From Neolewinella lacunae (lineage in GTDB: Bacteria > Bacteroidota > Bacteroidia > Chitinophagales > Saprospiraceae): 64,000 nucleotides of DNA. The stretch spans positions 72,759-136,758 of the forward strand of contig NZ_JACSIT010000138.1 in NCBI RefSeq assembly GCF_014349155.1. Reading direction: 5' to 3'. The first letter of the stretch is position 1. Each line of letters begins with the position of its first letter. Below, in pieces: positions 33,166 through 42,067 of this stretch. The notes beneath the pieces are model-generated. The model worked only from the letters and a program-made list of their open reading frames with translations. It had not been told where the DNA came from and did no database searches. The translations under genes and the position numbers were made by a program.

Positions 33166-34416
33166 ATGTTATTCCTGAAAGTTCTGAACGAAAGCGTCCG
33201 CCAGGCCTGGTCTCAGCTCACCGGCAACAAACTGCGCACTTTCCTTTCGCTGCTGGGCATTTCGATCGGCATCTTTTGCATCATTGGGGTGCTTTCGGCC
33301 GTAGATTCCCTGGAAGACAACGTCTCGGGCAGCCTCGCCAAACTGGGTGACGATGTGGTGTACATCGATAAATGGCCCTGGAAAGACAACAGCAACGACT
33401 GGTGGGAATTCTTCCAGCGCCCCTACCCCGACCACGACGATTACGAAGCGCTGAAGGAAAAAATGCCCTCCGCTTCACTCGTTTCCTACTGGACCGTGCC
33501 GGGCTCCAAGGCCCTGAAGTACCAGTCCAACAGCGTCGAAGGAGGCTTCCTGTTCGTCACGACTTACGAGATGGACCGCCTCTTCAACATCACCATTGAA
33601 AAAGGCCGGTACTGGACGAATGCGGAGTACACCGGCGGCGCCGACAAGATGTTGCTCGGCCACGCAATCTCCAATGAACTCTTCGGAGCCCTGGAGCCGG
33701 TAGGAAAAACCGTAAAGATGGGGGGCCGCAAATACGAGGTCATCGGGGTACTTGAAGCGGCGGGCGGCGACCTGATCAATCCTCTTGACTTCGACGACGC
33801 GATAATGGTGACTTACAACAACGCGGCCCGCTTCATCAACCTGAAGAACCGCAACCAGTATGGCGGCACCATTGGGGTAAAGGCCAAAGAGGGCGTACCT
33901 ACCCAGCAGTTGCAAGACGACATCCGCGGCATTCTCCGCTCCAACCGTCGGCTGCGCCCACGTGAGGGCGACAACTTTGCCCTGAACGAACTGAGCATGA
34001 TGGCCGATGCCCTCGGCAGTTTCTTCGGCGTGCTCAATATGATGGGCTGGCTAATCGGCGGCTTCTCCATCATCGTAGGGGCCATCAGCGTAGCGAACAT
34101 CATGTTCGTATCAGTGAAGGAGCGGACCAGCCTGATCGGCGTCAAAAAGGCCCTCGGTGCGCGGCAGTTCGTCATCCTGCTGGAGTTCCTGACCGAATCG
34201 GTCATCCTTTGCATCATCGGTGGCCTGATGGGGCTGGTGCTGGTAGTAGGCATCACCTCCATCATCAACACCTCCTTCGAATCCTTCGCCATTACCCTCA
34301 GCGCGAAGAACGCTATTCTCGGGGTAGTCCTCTCCGCCGTAGTAGGGATACTGGCCGGGGCTATACCCGCCGGCCAGGCCGCGGCCATGGACCCGGTGGA
34401 GGCGATGCGGAGTTGA
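33166..34416 (+). CDS. MacB/FtsX-type ABC transporter permease
   Basis: 416 aa. The N-terminal helix (NKLRTFLSLLGISIGIFCIIGVLSAVDS) is the MacB signature; a periplasmic MacB_PCD domain follows (about 45-260). Three C-terminal helices follow, with VSVKERTSLIGVKKALGAR, the FtsX coupling motif, and the closing PAGQAAAMDPVEAMRS. Members act as mechanotransmission permeases for efflux of peptides or lipoproteins. No ATPase or adaptor gene is adjacent, so it must pair with one encoded elsewhere. Confidence 0.92.
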   Translation: MLFLKVLNESVRQAWSQLTGNKLRTFLSLLGISIGIFCIIGVLSAVDSLEDNVSGSLAKLGDDVVYIDKWPWKDNSNDWWEFFQRPYPDHDDYEALKEKMPSASLVSYWTVPGSKALKYQSNSVEGGFLFVTTYEMDRLFNITIEKGRYWTNAEYTGGADKMLLGHAISNELFGALEPVGKTVKMGGRKYEVIGVLEAAGGDLINPLDFDDAIMVTYNNAARFINLKNRNQYGGTIGVKAKEGVPTQQLQDDIRGILRSNRRLRPREGDNFALNELSMMADALGSFFGVLNMMGWLIGGFSIIVGAISVANIMFVSVKERTSLIGVKKALGARQFVILLEFLTESVILCIIGGLMGLVLVVGITSIINTSFESFAITLSAKNAILGVVLSAVVGILAGAIPAGQAAAMDPVEAMRS

Positions 34417-34423
34417 GATTAGT

Positions 34424-34691
34424 TCAATAGTTCAATAGTTCAATAGTTCATAGTTCATAGTTCATAGTTCATAGTTCATAGTTCATAGTTCATAGTTCAT
34501 AGTTCAATAGTGAACCACTGACTACTAAACTACCAGACTACTGAACTACTAGACTACTAGACTACTAGACTACCAGACTACTGAGCTACCAGACTACTGA
34601 ACTACTAGACTACCAGACTACTGAACTACTAGACTACCAGACTACTGAACTACTAGACTACCAGACTACTGAACTACCAGACTACTGAACT
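34424..34691. repeat. Large compound repeat array: ATAGTTC heptamers then CTACTGAACTACYAGA units
   Basis: 34424-34506 holds AATAGTTC and ATAGTTC units (about 11), followed by inverted GAACCACTGACTACTAAACTAC and about fifteen 9-18 bp units alternating ACTACTGAACT and ACTACCAGACT up to 34691. The two halves are roughly complementary, so a long hairpin is possible. It ends at the terminator. It is the longest of the window's arrays. Confidence 0.9.
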
Positions 34692-34733
34692 AAAAAAAGG
34701 CCGTTGCGAATGGTTTCGCAACGGCCTTTTTTT
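34692..34733. terminator. Bidirectional intrinsic terminator
   Basis: Seven A, the 12-bp stem GGCCGTTGCGAA, loop TGGT, its exact complement, seven T. It serves both the ABC permease gene and the convergent rplI operon. Confidence 0.92.
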
Positions 34734-34761
34734 GCCGGAATCCGGGAAAGTCAGTTCGGGA

Positions 34762-35208
34762 TTACTCCTGTACCACTTCCATGGGCATTTCGTGAGTAAC
34801 CTCGGGGTGCAGTTTCAGTACCAGGGTGTAGGTACCCAGGTCTTTGGCTTCCTCGGGCAGGTGGATCTTCTTACGCTCGATCTCAACGCCGAACTGGTCG
34901 AGCAGGTGCTTTTTCACCTGAAGTTCGGTGATGGAGCCGAAGATGCGGCCGCTCGTGCCCGCCTTGGCACCCACCGTAAGGGTCTTGCCAGCGAGGGTGG
35001 CAACGATGGCTTTGTAGACGTCCAGACGCTTTTGCTCCTGGGCCTCTTCGCGGCGTACCATTTCGTTCAGGCGGCCCATGTTGGACTTATTGGCGAGGAT
35101 GGCCAGCCCACGGGGCAGGAGGTAATTGCGGCCGAAACCGTCTTTCACTTTGATTACTTCGTACTTGTCGCCGACTTTATCGACGTCTTTCAGCATAATT
35201 ACGTTCAC
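34762..35208 (-). CDS. rplI: Ribosomal protein bL9
   Basis: 148 aa. MNVIMLKDVDKVGDKYEVIKVKDGFGRNYL (start NVIMLKDVDKVGDKYEV) with RNYLLPRGLAI is the rRNA-binding N-domain signature; the long connecting helix (about 40-75) and the C-domain (LFGSIT-like IFGSITELQVKKHLLDQ, LHPEV) follow. Third gene of rpsF-rpsR-rplI, the common bacterial order. Confidence 0.97.
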   Translation of the reverse strand: MNVIMLKDVDKVGDKYEVIKVKDGFGRNYLLPRGLAILANKSNMGRLNEMVRREEAQEQKRLDVYKAIVATLAGKTLTVGAKAGTSGRIFGSITELQVKKHLLDQFGVEIERKKIHLPEEAKDLGTYTLVLKLHPEVTHEMPMEVVQE

Positions 35209-35288
35209 GGTAAATTATGTTGTCCCACCCTTTTGGGGCGGTGCCCCGTTCGGTGAGTGGTTAGGAAAAAAGGAGGGGGAGGAAAGTG

Positions 35289-35326
35289 GAAATGTCGCCC
35301 CCGGATTCTTTCGGGTGCGACATTTC
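35289..35326 (-). other. Stem-loop between rpsR and rplI
   Basis: GAAATGTCGC and GCGACATTTC form a 10-bp stem with a further CCCG/CGGG inner pairing, 13 nt downstream of the rpsR stop. There is no T-run, so it is more likely an RNA-processing or stability element, or a partial attenuator, than a full terminator. Confidence 0.5.
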
Positions 35327-35338
35327 TGCTTTTCAGAT

Positions 35339-35605
35339 TTACTTGAGGAGGTCCGTCAGGTAAGGCAGCATAGCGAGGTGGCGGGCCCGTTTGATGGCCG
35401 TACCGATCTTACGCTGGAACTTGAGGCTGTTGCCGGTGATGCGGCGGGGGAGGATCTTGCCTTGCTCGTTCACGAAGGTGAGGAGGAAGTCAGGATCTTT
35501 GTAATCGATGTACTTGATGCCGTAGCGCTTGAAACGGCAGTACTTCTTCTTACGTCCTCCGATTTTAGGATTCGAGAGGAACTTGATATCGTCACGAGTA
35601 GCCAT
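35339..35605 (-). CDS. rpsR: Ribosomal protein bS18
   Basis: 88 aa. [47 protein letters not shown] and [10 protein letters not shown] are the conserved S18 blocks. It lies between rpsF and rplI on the minus strand. S18 binds S6 on the 30S platform. Confidence 0.97.
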   Translation of the reverse strand: MATRDDIKFLSNPKIGGRKKKYCRFKRYGIKYIDYKDPDFLLTFVNEQGKILPRRITGNSLKFQRKIGTAIKRARHLAMLPYLTDLLK

Positions 35606-35690
35606 GATGATTCTTTTTAGTGGTTAGTTTTGGATGGCCGTGGCAGGGCGGGCTGGGTTTACACCGGGCGGGCCGCCAGTGGCCGTTACA

Positions 35691-36161
35691 TTATTCTTCT
35701 TCCTTGAAGCTTTCGGCGTCGCCGGAGGCGTAGCCAGAGAGGCTGGGGGAATCGCCTTTCTTACGGCTTACACCGTGTGCGGCAACTTCGCTCTTGGCCA
35801 GCTTATCTTGCTTCTTGCGTTTGGCTTTACCAATTTTGCCGGCGCGCTTATCGGCATTGTACTGCACGCCGTACTTATCGAGCGCCACCGTCAGGAAGCG
35901 CAGGATGCGTTCGTCGCGGCGCAGGGCCAGCTCGAAGGGATTGATAAAGGCACCGTCTGGTGAAGTGAACTCGACGCTGTAGTAGACGCCGTTGCTGCGC
36001 TTGTTGATGTCGTAAGCCAGCGTGCGCAGGCCCATTTCATCAACGTAAACGATTTCGCAACCCTCCTTCTGGAGGTTGTCTACGTACGTCTGAGCCGTCG
36101 ACTTGATGTCCTCGGTCGACAGCACTGGATCTACGATGAAAGTGATCTCGTAATTTCTCAT
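35691..36161 (-). CDS. rpsF: Ribosomal protein bS6 with extended C-terminus
   Basis: 156 aa. MRNYEITFIVDPVLS at the start, GLRTLAYDINKRSNGVYYSVEF and LRRDERILRFLTVAL are S6 signatures. The usual core ends near residue 110; the remaining about 45 residues (GKIGKAKRKKQDKLAK, then an acidic end SFKEEE) form a charged tail that is longer than in Escherichia coli and is common in Bacteroidota. First gene of the operon. Confidence 0.96.
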   Translation of the reverse strand: MRNYEITFIVDPVLSTEDIKSTAQTYVDNLQKEGCEIVYVDEMGLRTLAYDINKRSNGVYYSVEFTSPDGAFINPFELALRRDERILRFLTVALDKYGVQYNADKRAGKIGKAKRKKQDKLAKSEVAAHGVSRKKGDSPSLSGYASGDAESFKEEE

Positions 36162-36201
36162 ATGGATCAGTCGTACTGATGGTTAAAGAATAAGTGAAAA
36201 T

Positions 36202-36244
36202 GCCAGCCGGGGCGCGGGGCCCTGGCTAAGGGGGTGCAAAGATA
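36202..36244 (-). promoter_or_regulatory. rpsF promoter and leader hairpin
   Basis: Minus strand: -7 box TATCTTTG at 36244-36237, followed by a leader containing GCCAG...CTGGC (36226-36202) that closes a G+C-rich hairpin with an internal CCCCG. rpsF leaders in many bacteria carry an S6:S18-binding hairpin with a CCG bulge; this is a candidate, not a demonstrated match. Confidence 0.4.
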
Positions 36245-36332
36245 AGGTATTTTCCTGAGAATCCTAGGAAACTTTGCCGGGCCGTTAAATTTTAGGGGGT
36301 TGGGGCGGATGATGTCTTTTCCCAACCGGGGC

Positions 36333-37148
36333 TTACATGCCGGCGAAGTTCGAGAAGCCCCCGTCGACGCGCAGTACGGTTCCGGTGACGAAGCTGGCGG
36401 CATCTGAGACGAGGTAGAGCAGTGCTCCGGCCAGTTCTTCGGGTTCGCCAAAGCGCCCCATGGGGGTTTGGTCGAGCACCTGCTGCCCGCGGGCGGTGGG
36501 GCTGCCGTCGGGATTCAGCAGTAAATGGCGGTTTTGCTCGGCGATGAAAAAGCCGGGAGCGATGGCGTTGACGCGCAGGCGGCCGGCGTAACGGCGGGCG
36601 AGTTCCGCCCCCAGCCAACCGGTGAAATTATCGATCGCGGCCTTGCTGGCCGAGTAACCTCCAACCCGGGTCAGCGGCCGGTCGGCGGCCATACTGGAGA
36701 TGTTGACGATGCTGCCGCCCCCGGTCATGGCGGCGCCGAAAATGAGGCTGGGCAAAACAGTCCCCATCAGGTTAAGATCAATCACGGCGCGCCAGTCTGC
36801 CGGGTCGGTGGCAAAAAGATCGGCGGTAGGCATTACCGTCGCCCCCGGGCGGTTCCCACCAGCGGCGTTGACCAGAATGGTGGGAGGGCCGAAGGTGGCC
36901 TGCAACTCGGCCAAAGCTGCGCGCAGGGAGGCCTCGTCGGTGACGTCGCCCGCCAACGCCAGGGCCGGCTGGCCAGTAGCTGCGGTGAGGGCGCTGGCTG
37001 CATCCTCCAGCTTCGCACGGCTGCGGCTCAGCAGGGCCACCCGGGCACCAGCCGCCGCCAGAGCGTGGGCCATGGCCATCCCCAATACCCCCGCTCCGCC
37101 GGTCAAAACGGCCACCTGGCCCGTAAGGTCTGCACTAAGGTTCTTCAT
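36333..37148 (-). CDS. SDR-family oxidoreductase (D-mannonate oxidoreductase-like)
   Basis: 271 aa from the ATG at 37148 (MKNLSADLTGQVAVLTGG). Classical SDR: cofactor motif TGGAGVLG, NAAGGNRPGA, catalytic Ser in VNISSMAA, YSASK with catalytic Tyr and Lys, and the C-terminal VTGTVLRVDGGFSNFAGM. The NAAGGNRPGATVMPTADLF stretch is typical of the Bacteroidota subgroup annotated as D-mannonate oxidoreductase, but no hexuronate genes adjoin it. A longer frame to 37304 would read through the 19-bp element and is rejected. Confidence 0.85.
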   Translation of the reverse strand: MKNLSADLTGQVAVLTGGAGVLGMAMAHALAAAGARVALLSRSRAKLEDAASALTAATGQPALALAGDVTDEASLRAALAELQATFGPPTILVNAAGGNRPGATVMPTADLFATDPADWRAVIDLNLMGTVLPSLIFGAAMTGGGSIVNISSMAADRPLTRVGGYSASKAAIDNFTGWLGAELARRYAGRLRVNAIAPGFFIAEQNRHLLLNPDGSPTARGQQVLDQTPMGRFGEPEELAGALLYLVSDAASFVTGTVLRVDGGFSNFAGM

Positions 37149-37225
37149 CGGCGGATACGCGTTCGGTTTAAAACGATAGGACGCGCCGAAGGTAGTGGAC
37201 ACCGTACAAGTCCCCGAATTTATTT

Positions 37226-37244
37226 GGGCGCGGCCGCAGGTGCC
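37226..37244 (-). repeat. Dispersed 19-bp element, copy 7
   Basis: Perfect minus-strand GGCACCTGCGGCCGCGCCC reading toward the SDR start 77 nt away, with a -7-like TACCTTCG between (37187-37194). Confidence 0.9.
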
Positions 37245-37256
37245 AGGGAAGTTGAA

Positions 37257-37499
37257 TGAGCAATGCATGAATGCGTGAATGCTGGTGGGTGCATGGCAAG
37301 TCATGGGCTAAAAGGTAATTTTTCGCCGGTAGGGGGAGTGTTCGAGACTGTTCGTCTAAGTGCGTCGCTGGTAGGGGGTTCCTTGAGGGTGTTACAAAAT
37401 CCGGGTCTGCCAAATTTCGGGCCTCCGTCATGCCAGGGGAATGGACCGGACGAGACATCCGGAGCAGGCATCTGACAAGCTTTCTCCTCGTCCTTTCCC
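37257..37499. other. Intergenic stretch between divergent genes
   Basis: Contains a short GCATGAATGCGTGAATGC repeat (37263-37281) and otherwise no gene that I can support. It is bounded by outward-facing 19-bp elements 7 and 8. Confidence 0.5.
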
Positions 37500-37518
37500 T
37501 GCACCTGCGACCGCGCCC
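37500..37518 (+). repeat. Dispersed 19-bp element, copy 8
   Basis: GCACCTGCGACCGCGCCC on the plus strand (first G replaced by T), reading toward the large gene at 37670, 151 nt downstream. Pyrimidine tracts (CTCCTCGTCCTTTCC) flank it. Confidence 0.85.
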
Positions 37519-37655
37519 CCTTATTCCTTTCCGCCCTTTCTCCCTTTTCCCCGTAGAGCGAACACCCCGTTAAAAAATGGTCTTTGGGTAAATAGTCGCT
37601 CCGTCGGGGCAAGACCGCCACTTGATTTGACGTTACGCCCACCTCCCTTGGGCCG

Positions 37656-37663
37656 TATCTTTA
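37656..37663 (+). promoter_or_regulatory. -7 box (TATCTTTA) abutting the 37670 start
   Basis: The box ends 6 nt before the ATG, so the mRNA would be essentially leaderless. Confidence 0.5.
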
Positions 37664-37669
37664 CACGCT

Positions 37670-40600
37670 ATGTTCAAAGCCGTTTTTTCGCTCAGCTTAC
37701 TTTTCGCTTTACCCTATTTCGCTTCCGCCCAGGTGCGCCTGCTCGTTGCCGGCAATACGGCCGACGCGGGCCCCGGCTTTTTCCGTAGCCTCCACGAACG
37801 CATTGCGGCGGAAGAAGGACCAACCGCCGTGCTTTTTGCGGGCGATTACCTCCTGGAATGTACTGCAGCGATGCGCAACACCACGTCTTTACCCGGCACC
37901 GTGGGTGGGCCCTTTGCGGCGTTGGAACCTCTGGTGGACCTGGCCCGACGGCATCCGCAGGTGGCCTTTTACCTGGTGCCCGGTGACCGCGACTGGGACC
38001 AATCCGGGGTGAACGGCCTGGACTGCGTCAAAGCCCTCGAGCAATACTTTTTGGCCCAGGGGCTCACCAACCTACACTGGCCCCTGCCGAATGGCTGCCC
38101 CGGCCCGGAGGTCATCCCCCTCTCCCCTACCGTGCTGCTGATGCTGCTCAACACCCAGTGGTGGAACCACCCCTACGATAAGCCGGTGCCCGCCGATGCC
38201 GACTGTGATTTTGCGGATACGTCCATTGCCCTGGACGAAATCACCAGCACCATCGAAGAGAACCGCGACCGCAACATTGTGATCGCGGGCCATTACCCTC
38301 CGAAGTCTCAGGGGCGGCGTGGCGGCAGTTTCCCTACCCGCGACCACCTGGTGCCGCCCATCATCGGCAGTTTCCGCCTTTCCTGGCGGCAGAACGTAGG
38401 CACCCCCGACGAGATCACCAACGCCCGTTTTGCGGAAATCGGGGATAAGCTGCGCGATTTCAATGGCTACTACTCGGGCCTTTTCTTTATTGGCGCGCAA
38501 GACCGCAGCCAGCAGCTGTTGCGTTTCCGCAACAATTACATCCTTAACGCTGGCGCGGCCGGCCCGGGGCGCTGGGTGGCCCGCCACAAACCAGCCCTCC
38601 ACACCAGCCGAGAACCGGGTTACACCGAACTCCACTTTGCGGCGGATGGGGAAGTCAGCTACGCCTACTACCGGGCCAGCAACGGAACCCCGGCCTGGCG
38701 CAAGACGATCTACCACGCCCCCTGTGGGATTGTCCATGATTCCTTACCCATCAACCCGGCCTTTCCACCCTGCGGTATGGAGGAGGAGGCCATGGAGGCC
38801 CTGCCGGATTCATTCCCCGCGCGGGTCACGACGGTAGCCGGGGAGCAGTACGCGCGCTCGGGCTTTGCCCGCACCTTCCTGGGTACCCATTACCGCCGCG
38901 CCTGGACCGTCCCCGTGGAAGTGCCCACGCTGGACCTGGCCCAGGAATTTGGTCAGCTGCGCCCCACCGAAATCGGGGGAGGACGGCAGACGACCTCGCT
39001 TAAACTGCGTAACGAACGCGGCGAAGGCTTCGTCTTTCGGTCGGTCGATAAAAACCCCAGCAAGGCCCTCGACTTCGAAATACGCAACACCGTCATTGGC
39101 AGTACCGTGCGCGACCAGACGAGCTCCGGCCACCCCTACGGCGCGGTGGTGGTGGCTCCTCTGCTGACCGAAATCGGCATTCTCCACGCCAACCCCCGCC
39201 TGTTTGTCTTGCCCCCCCAAGCAGCTTTACAGGAGTTCAATGCCGAGTTCGGGGGGATGCTGGGCACCCTGGAAATCCGCCCGGAAGGAGAGGAAAAAAA
39301 ACAGCGGGAGGACGGCGTTTTTGACGCCGAAAAAGTCCTGAAAAGTTACGAACTCTTCCGCGAGCGCTTTGACGACCAGGAAGTGGTGATCGACTACCGC
39401 GAGTACCTGCGGGCCAGGCTCTTCGACTTGTTGATCGGAGACTGGAGCCGGCAGGAAGACAACTGGAAGTGGGCGCTCTACGAGGTCGGGGCAGTCAGGC
39501 ACGTCCGGCCCATCCCCCGCGACCGCGACAATGCTTTTTCGCGCATGGATGGTGTTTTTCCCTGGATTGTGTCGCGGCGTTGGGCCGTGGCAGGATTGGA
39601 AAATTTCGGATTTGGCCGTCCGGACATCCGCAGCCTTTCCCACGAAGCCAGGCACCTCGACCGCCTGTTGCTGAGTTCGATGGGGCGGGAAGATTACCGG
39701 CGGGAGGCGGCCACGATCCAGGCCGCCCTGACCGACTCCGTCATTGAAGCGGCCGTCCGGGAAATGCCAGCGGCGGCTTACGAAAGTTCCGGCCCCGAGC
39801 TGGTGGCAAAACTGAAAAAACGCCGTGATGACCTGGGCAGCTACGCCGACGCTTTTTTCCGACTGTACGCCGAACGGGTGGACGTGGTGGGCACCAACGA
39901 TGAGGAGCGGTTTGAGGTACATACTGCCGAAGATGGCCGGGTGACGGTGACGGCAATCGACCTGAAGGGGAAAAGCGAAGGCAAAACACTGTACTACCGG
40001 GAGTTTGTGCCGGGGGAGACGCGTGAAATCTGCATCTACGGGCTGGGGGATGATGACCAATTCCAGTTGACCGGGCGATCTGGCGGACCCATCCGCATCA
40101 GGCTGATTGGCGGGCCTGGTGGCGACCAATTTGCCAGCGAGGTCGGGAAGGGCCGTAATGCGCTGGCCTACGAAAACAGCAAGGCACAGTACGAGGACGC
40201 TGGGCCGGGCCTCCGCTTTGTCCGCAACTGGCGCGATGAACTTTATTATTACGACCGGACGGCCAGGGAGCGCAATTCGCTGGCCCCGACCGTGGGGGTG
40301 GGGTACAACTCTTTCAACGGTGCCAGCCTGGGGGTGGGGCTGGTGTACACCCGCCGCAATTTTACCCGTCGCGATTATGCCGCCCGCTACCGGGTCTACG
40401 TGGAGGGCAGCACCCTGGGCAACTTTGCCGTGGAACTGAATGCGGAATACGGGGAAGTGCTGGGTAAGCTGGATCTGGTGTTTAATAGTCATTTGGGCCG
40501 CCCCGACTTCTACAACTTCTTTTACGGCCTGGGGAACAACTCGGTGAAAGACCCCGAGCGGGTGCGCAACGAATTCTACCTGATCCGCCTGCAAACCCTC

Positions 40601-41302
40601 GCGATGGAAGGGGGCTTGCGGCGGAGCTTCGCTGGCCGGAGCAGCTTCAGCCTGCTGGCCGGGCACCGGGATGCGGAGACCATCAACACCGAAAACACCG
40701 TTCTGGACACCGACGATGCGCCTTTTGGTACCGGTACCCTGGGCTACGCCTACCTCTACCCCGCGCTGCGGCTGGATTTGCGGGATCACCCCAAGTTGCC
40801 TTCCAAAGGCGTCCTGTTCGAGGCCAGCCAGAAATGGGGGCGCACCGATGGTGGCGGAGCCTTCGGCGTCAGCAAGGTGGCCGCCGAGATCCATTTCAGC
40901 ACCCGCCGCTTCCCGATTTCGCTGAGCCTGCGCACGGGCTACGCCAACAGCCAAGGGACCGTCCCCTTCTACGAACTGCCCACCCTGGGGCGCAACTACA
41001 GCCTGCGGGGCTACGAACGCAATCGCTTTGTGGGCGATGGCTACCTGCATTACAACGTGGAGTTTCGCACGCCCTTTGCGCTCATCCGCAGCCGGGTCGT
41101 CCCCTTCGCGTTGGGCTTGCGCTTGTTCCTCGACCGGGGGAAAATCCTTACCCACGGCGAAAGCGGAGCGGAATTTAAGACGGCGCGGGGCTTTGGCCTG
41201 TACATTATTCCCGTTTCCCGCTCCTTTACCCTGAGTGCTACGGCGGGCTTCTCGAAGGAAGAAAAGGGCATTTTGCAAGTGTCGGCGGGTACCCGGTTTT
41301 AG
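37670..41302 (+). CDS. Metallophosphoesterase / kinase-like / BamA-type barrel fusion
   Basis: 1210 aa. Signal peptide (1-20, ending YFASAQ). Calcineurin-like phosphoesterase domain (about 22-300) with LLVAGNTAD, LFAGDYL, VPGDRDWDQ and VIAGHYPPKS. A middle region (about 440-780) contains RARLFDLLIGDWSRQEDNW and, about 35 residues on, IPRDRDNAF, reminiscent of the catalytic and metal motifs of CotH/HipA/Fam20-like kinases, though the usual D-R-H reads S-R-Q. The C-terminal third is an outer-membrane barrel with the Omp85 RGY motif (GRNYSLRGYERNRFVGD). The phosphoesterase and kinase-like parts should face the periplasm or surface. Substrate unknown. Confidence 0.85.
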   Translation: MFKAVFSLSLLFALPYFASAQVRLLVAGNTADAGPGFFRSLHERIAAEEGPTAVLFAGDYLLECTAAMRNTTSLPGTVGGPFAALEPLVDLARRHPQVAFYLVPGDRDWDQSGVNGLDCVKALEQYFLAQGLTNLHWPLPNGCPGPEVIPLSPTVLLMLLNTQWWNHPYDKPVPADADCDFADTSIALDEITSTIEENRDRNIVIAGHYPPKSQGRRGGSFPTRDHLVPPIIGSFRLSWRQNVGTPDEITNARFAEIGDKLRDFNGYYSGLFFIGAQDRSQQLLRFRNNYILNAGAAGPGRWVARHKPALHTSREPGYTELHFAADGEVSYAYYRASNGTPAWRKTIYHAPCGIVHDSLPINPAFPPCGMEEEAMEALPDSFPARVTTVAGEQYARSGFARTFLGTHYRRAWTVPVEVPTLDLAQEFGQLRPTEIGGGRQTTSLKLRNERGEGFVFRSVDKNPSKALDFEIRNTVIGSTVRDQTSSGHPYGAVVVAPLLTEIGILHANPRLFVLPPQAALQEFNAEFGGMLGTLEIRPEGEEKKQREDGVFDAEKVLKSYELFRERFDDQEVVIDYREYLRARLFDLLIGDWSRQEDNWKWALYEVGAVRHVRPIPRDRDNAFSRMDGVFPWIVSRRWAVAGLENFGFGRPDIRSLSHEARHLDRLLLSSMGREDYRREAATIQAALTDSVIEAAVREMPAAAYESSGPELVAKLKKRRDDLGSYADAFFRLYAERVDVVGTNDEERFEVHTAEDGRVTVTAIDLKGKSEGKTLYYREFVPGETREICIYGLGDDDQFQLTGRSGGPIRIRLIGGPGGDQFASEVGKGRNALAYENSKAQYEDAGPGLRFVRNWRDELYYYDRTARERNSLAPTVGVGYNSFNGASLGVGLVYTRRNFTRRDYAARYRVYVEGSTLGNFAVELNAEYGEVLGKLDLVFNSHLGRPDFYNFFYGLGNNSVKDPERVRNEFYLIRLQTLAMEGGLRRSFAGRSSFSLLAGHRDAETINTENTVLDTDDAPFGTGTLGYAYLYPALRLDLRDHPKLPSKGVLFEASQKWGRTDGGGAFGVSKVAAEIHFSTRRFPISLSLRTGYANSQGTVPFYELPTLGRNYSLRGYERNRFVGDGYLHYNVEFRTPFALIRSRVVPFALGLRLFLDRGKILTHGESGAEFKTARGFGLYIIPVSRSFTLSATAGFSKEEKGILQVSAGTRF

Positions 41303-41384
41303 GGAGTGAAGGAAAGAAAAAGATAGAAGATGTAGTAACATTAAAAACTTTTTGTAGCTTCGCTCAAACAAAACCACCTTTTTT

Positions 41385-41915
41385 ATGATGCCACTCAACT
41401 TTTGGCTTGTCTTCGTGGTAGCCCTCATCCCCCTGGCGATCGGCTTCCTTTACTACGGGCCCGTCATGTTCCACCGCACGTGGATGCGGGAGGCGGGCCT
41501 TACCGAAGAGCAGCTGGCCGGAGCCAGCATGCTCAAAATCTTCGGCCTTACCTACCTCTTTAGCTTCTTCATCACCATGGCGCTGCAAATGGTGGTCATC
41601 CACCAATTCGGGCTATCGGGCCTGTTCGCGATGCTGCCCGAGTGGAATGACCCCGGCAGTGCACTCTGGGCCGACCTCAACGCGCTCCACGCGAAATGGG
41701 ACATGTACGCCCGCCACCGTCACTTCGGCCACGGTGCACTGCACGGTGGGATGTTTGCCCTGATGTTCGTTTGGCCCATCATCGCCATAAACGGCCTCTT
41801 CGAACGGAAAAGCTGGAAGTACATCGCCATCCACACGGGTTACTGGTTCCTCTGCCTGACCTTGATGGGGGGTGTACTCTGCCAGTGGCTGCAACTGCCG
41901 CTGCCGCCGGTTTAG
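41385..41915 (+). CDS. DUF1761-family membrane protein
   Basis: 176 aa with four helices (about 6-26, 47-70, 119-138, 143-168). LIPLAIGFLYYGPVMFHRTWMREAGLTEE is a strong DUF1761 start (G.L.YGP.F...W....G), and HGALHGGMFALMFVWPIIAINGLFERKSWKY the second conserved half. Function unknown. A -7-like TAGCTTCG lies about 20 nt upstream. Confidence 0.8.
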   Translation: MMPLNFWLVFVVALIPLAIGFLYYGPVMFHRTWMREAGLTEEQLAGASMLKIFGLTYLFSFFITMALQMVVIHQFGLSGLFAMLPEWNDPGSALWADLNALHAKWDMYARHRHFGHGALHGGMFALMFVWPIIAINGLFERKSWKYIAIHTGYWFLCLTLMGGVLCQWLQLPLPPV

Positions 41916-42034
41916 CATATCGCTGAAGGGTCGGGGTGGTTCAGCTGAACCGGGTGAACTACCCCGGCCCTTTGCTCCTAATTGTTTGGGACAAGTACAC
42001 TCATATTGCCGATCCATTTGCGCTAAAATCCTTC

Positions 42035-42042
42035 TACCTTTA
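42035..42042 (+). promoter_or_regulatory. -7 box (TACCTTTA) of the helix-hairpin-helix gene
   Basis: TACCTTTA 25 nt upstream of the ATC at 42068. It makes the far-upstream GTG at 41936 unlikely as the real start. Confidence 0.45.
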
Positions 42043-42067
42043 TACCCCGCCACCAAACGTTTTTGCC

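Noticed and set aside
34424..34691. Possible CRISPR array
   Set aside because: Units are 7-18 bp, contiguous and without unique spacers of uniform length; no cas genes nearby.
37149..37304. N-terminal extension of the SDR gene
   Set aside because: The extra 52 residues translate the dispersed 19-bp element and repeats, whereas the ATG at 37148 gives a normal SDR N-terminus.
39227..41428. 733-codon minus-strand open frame
   Set aside because: Antisense shadow of the barrel half of the phosphoesterase fusion; low-complexity composition and no recognisable motifs.
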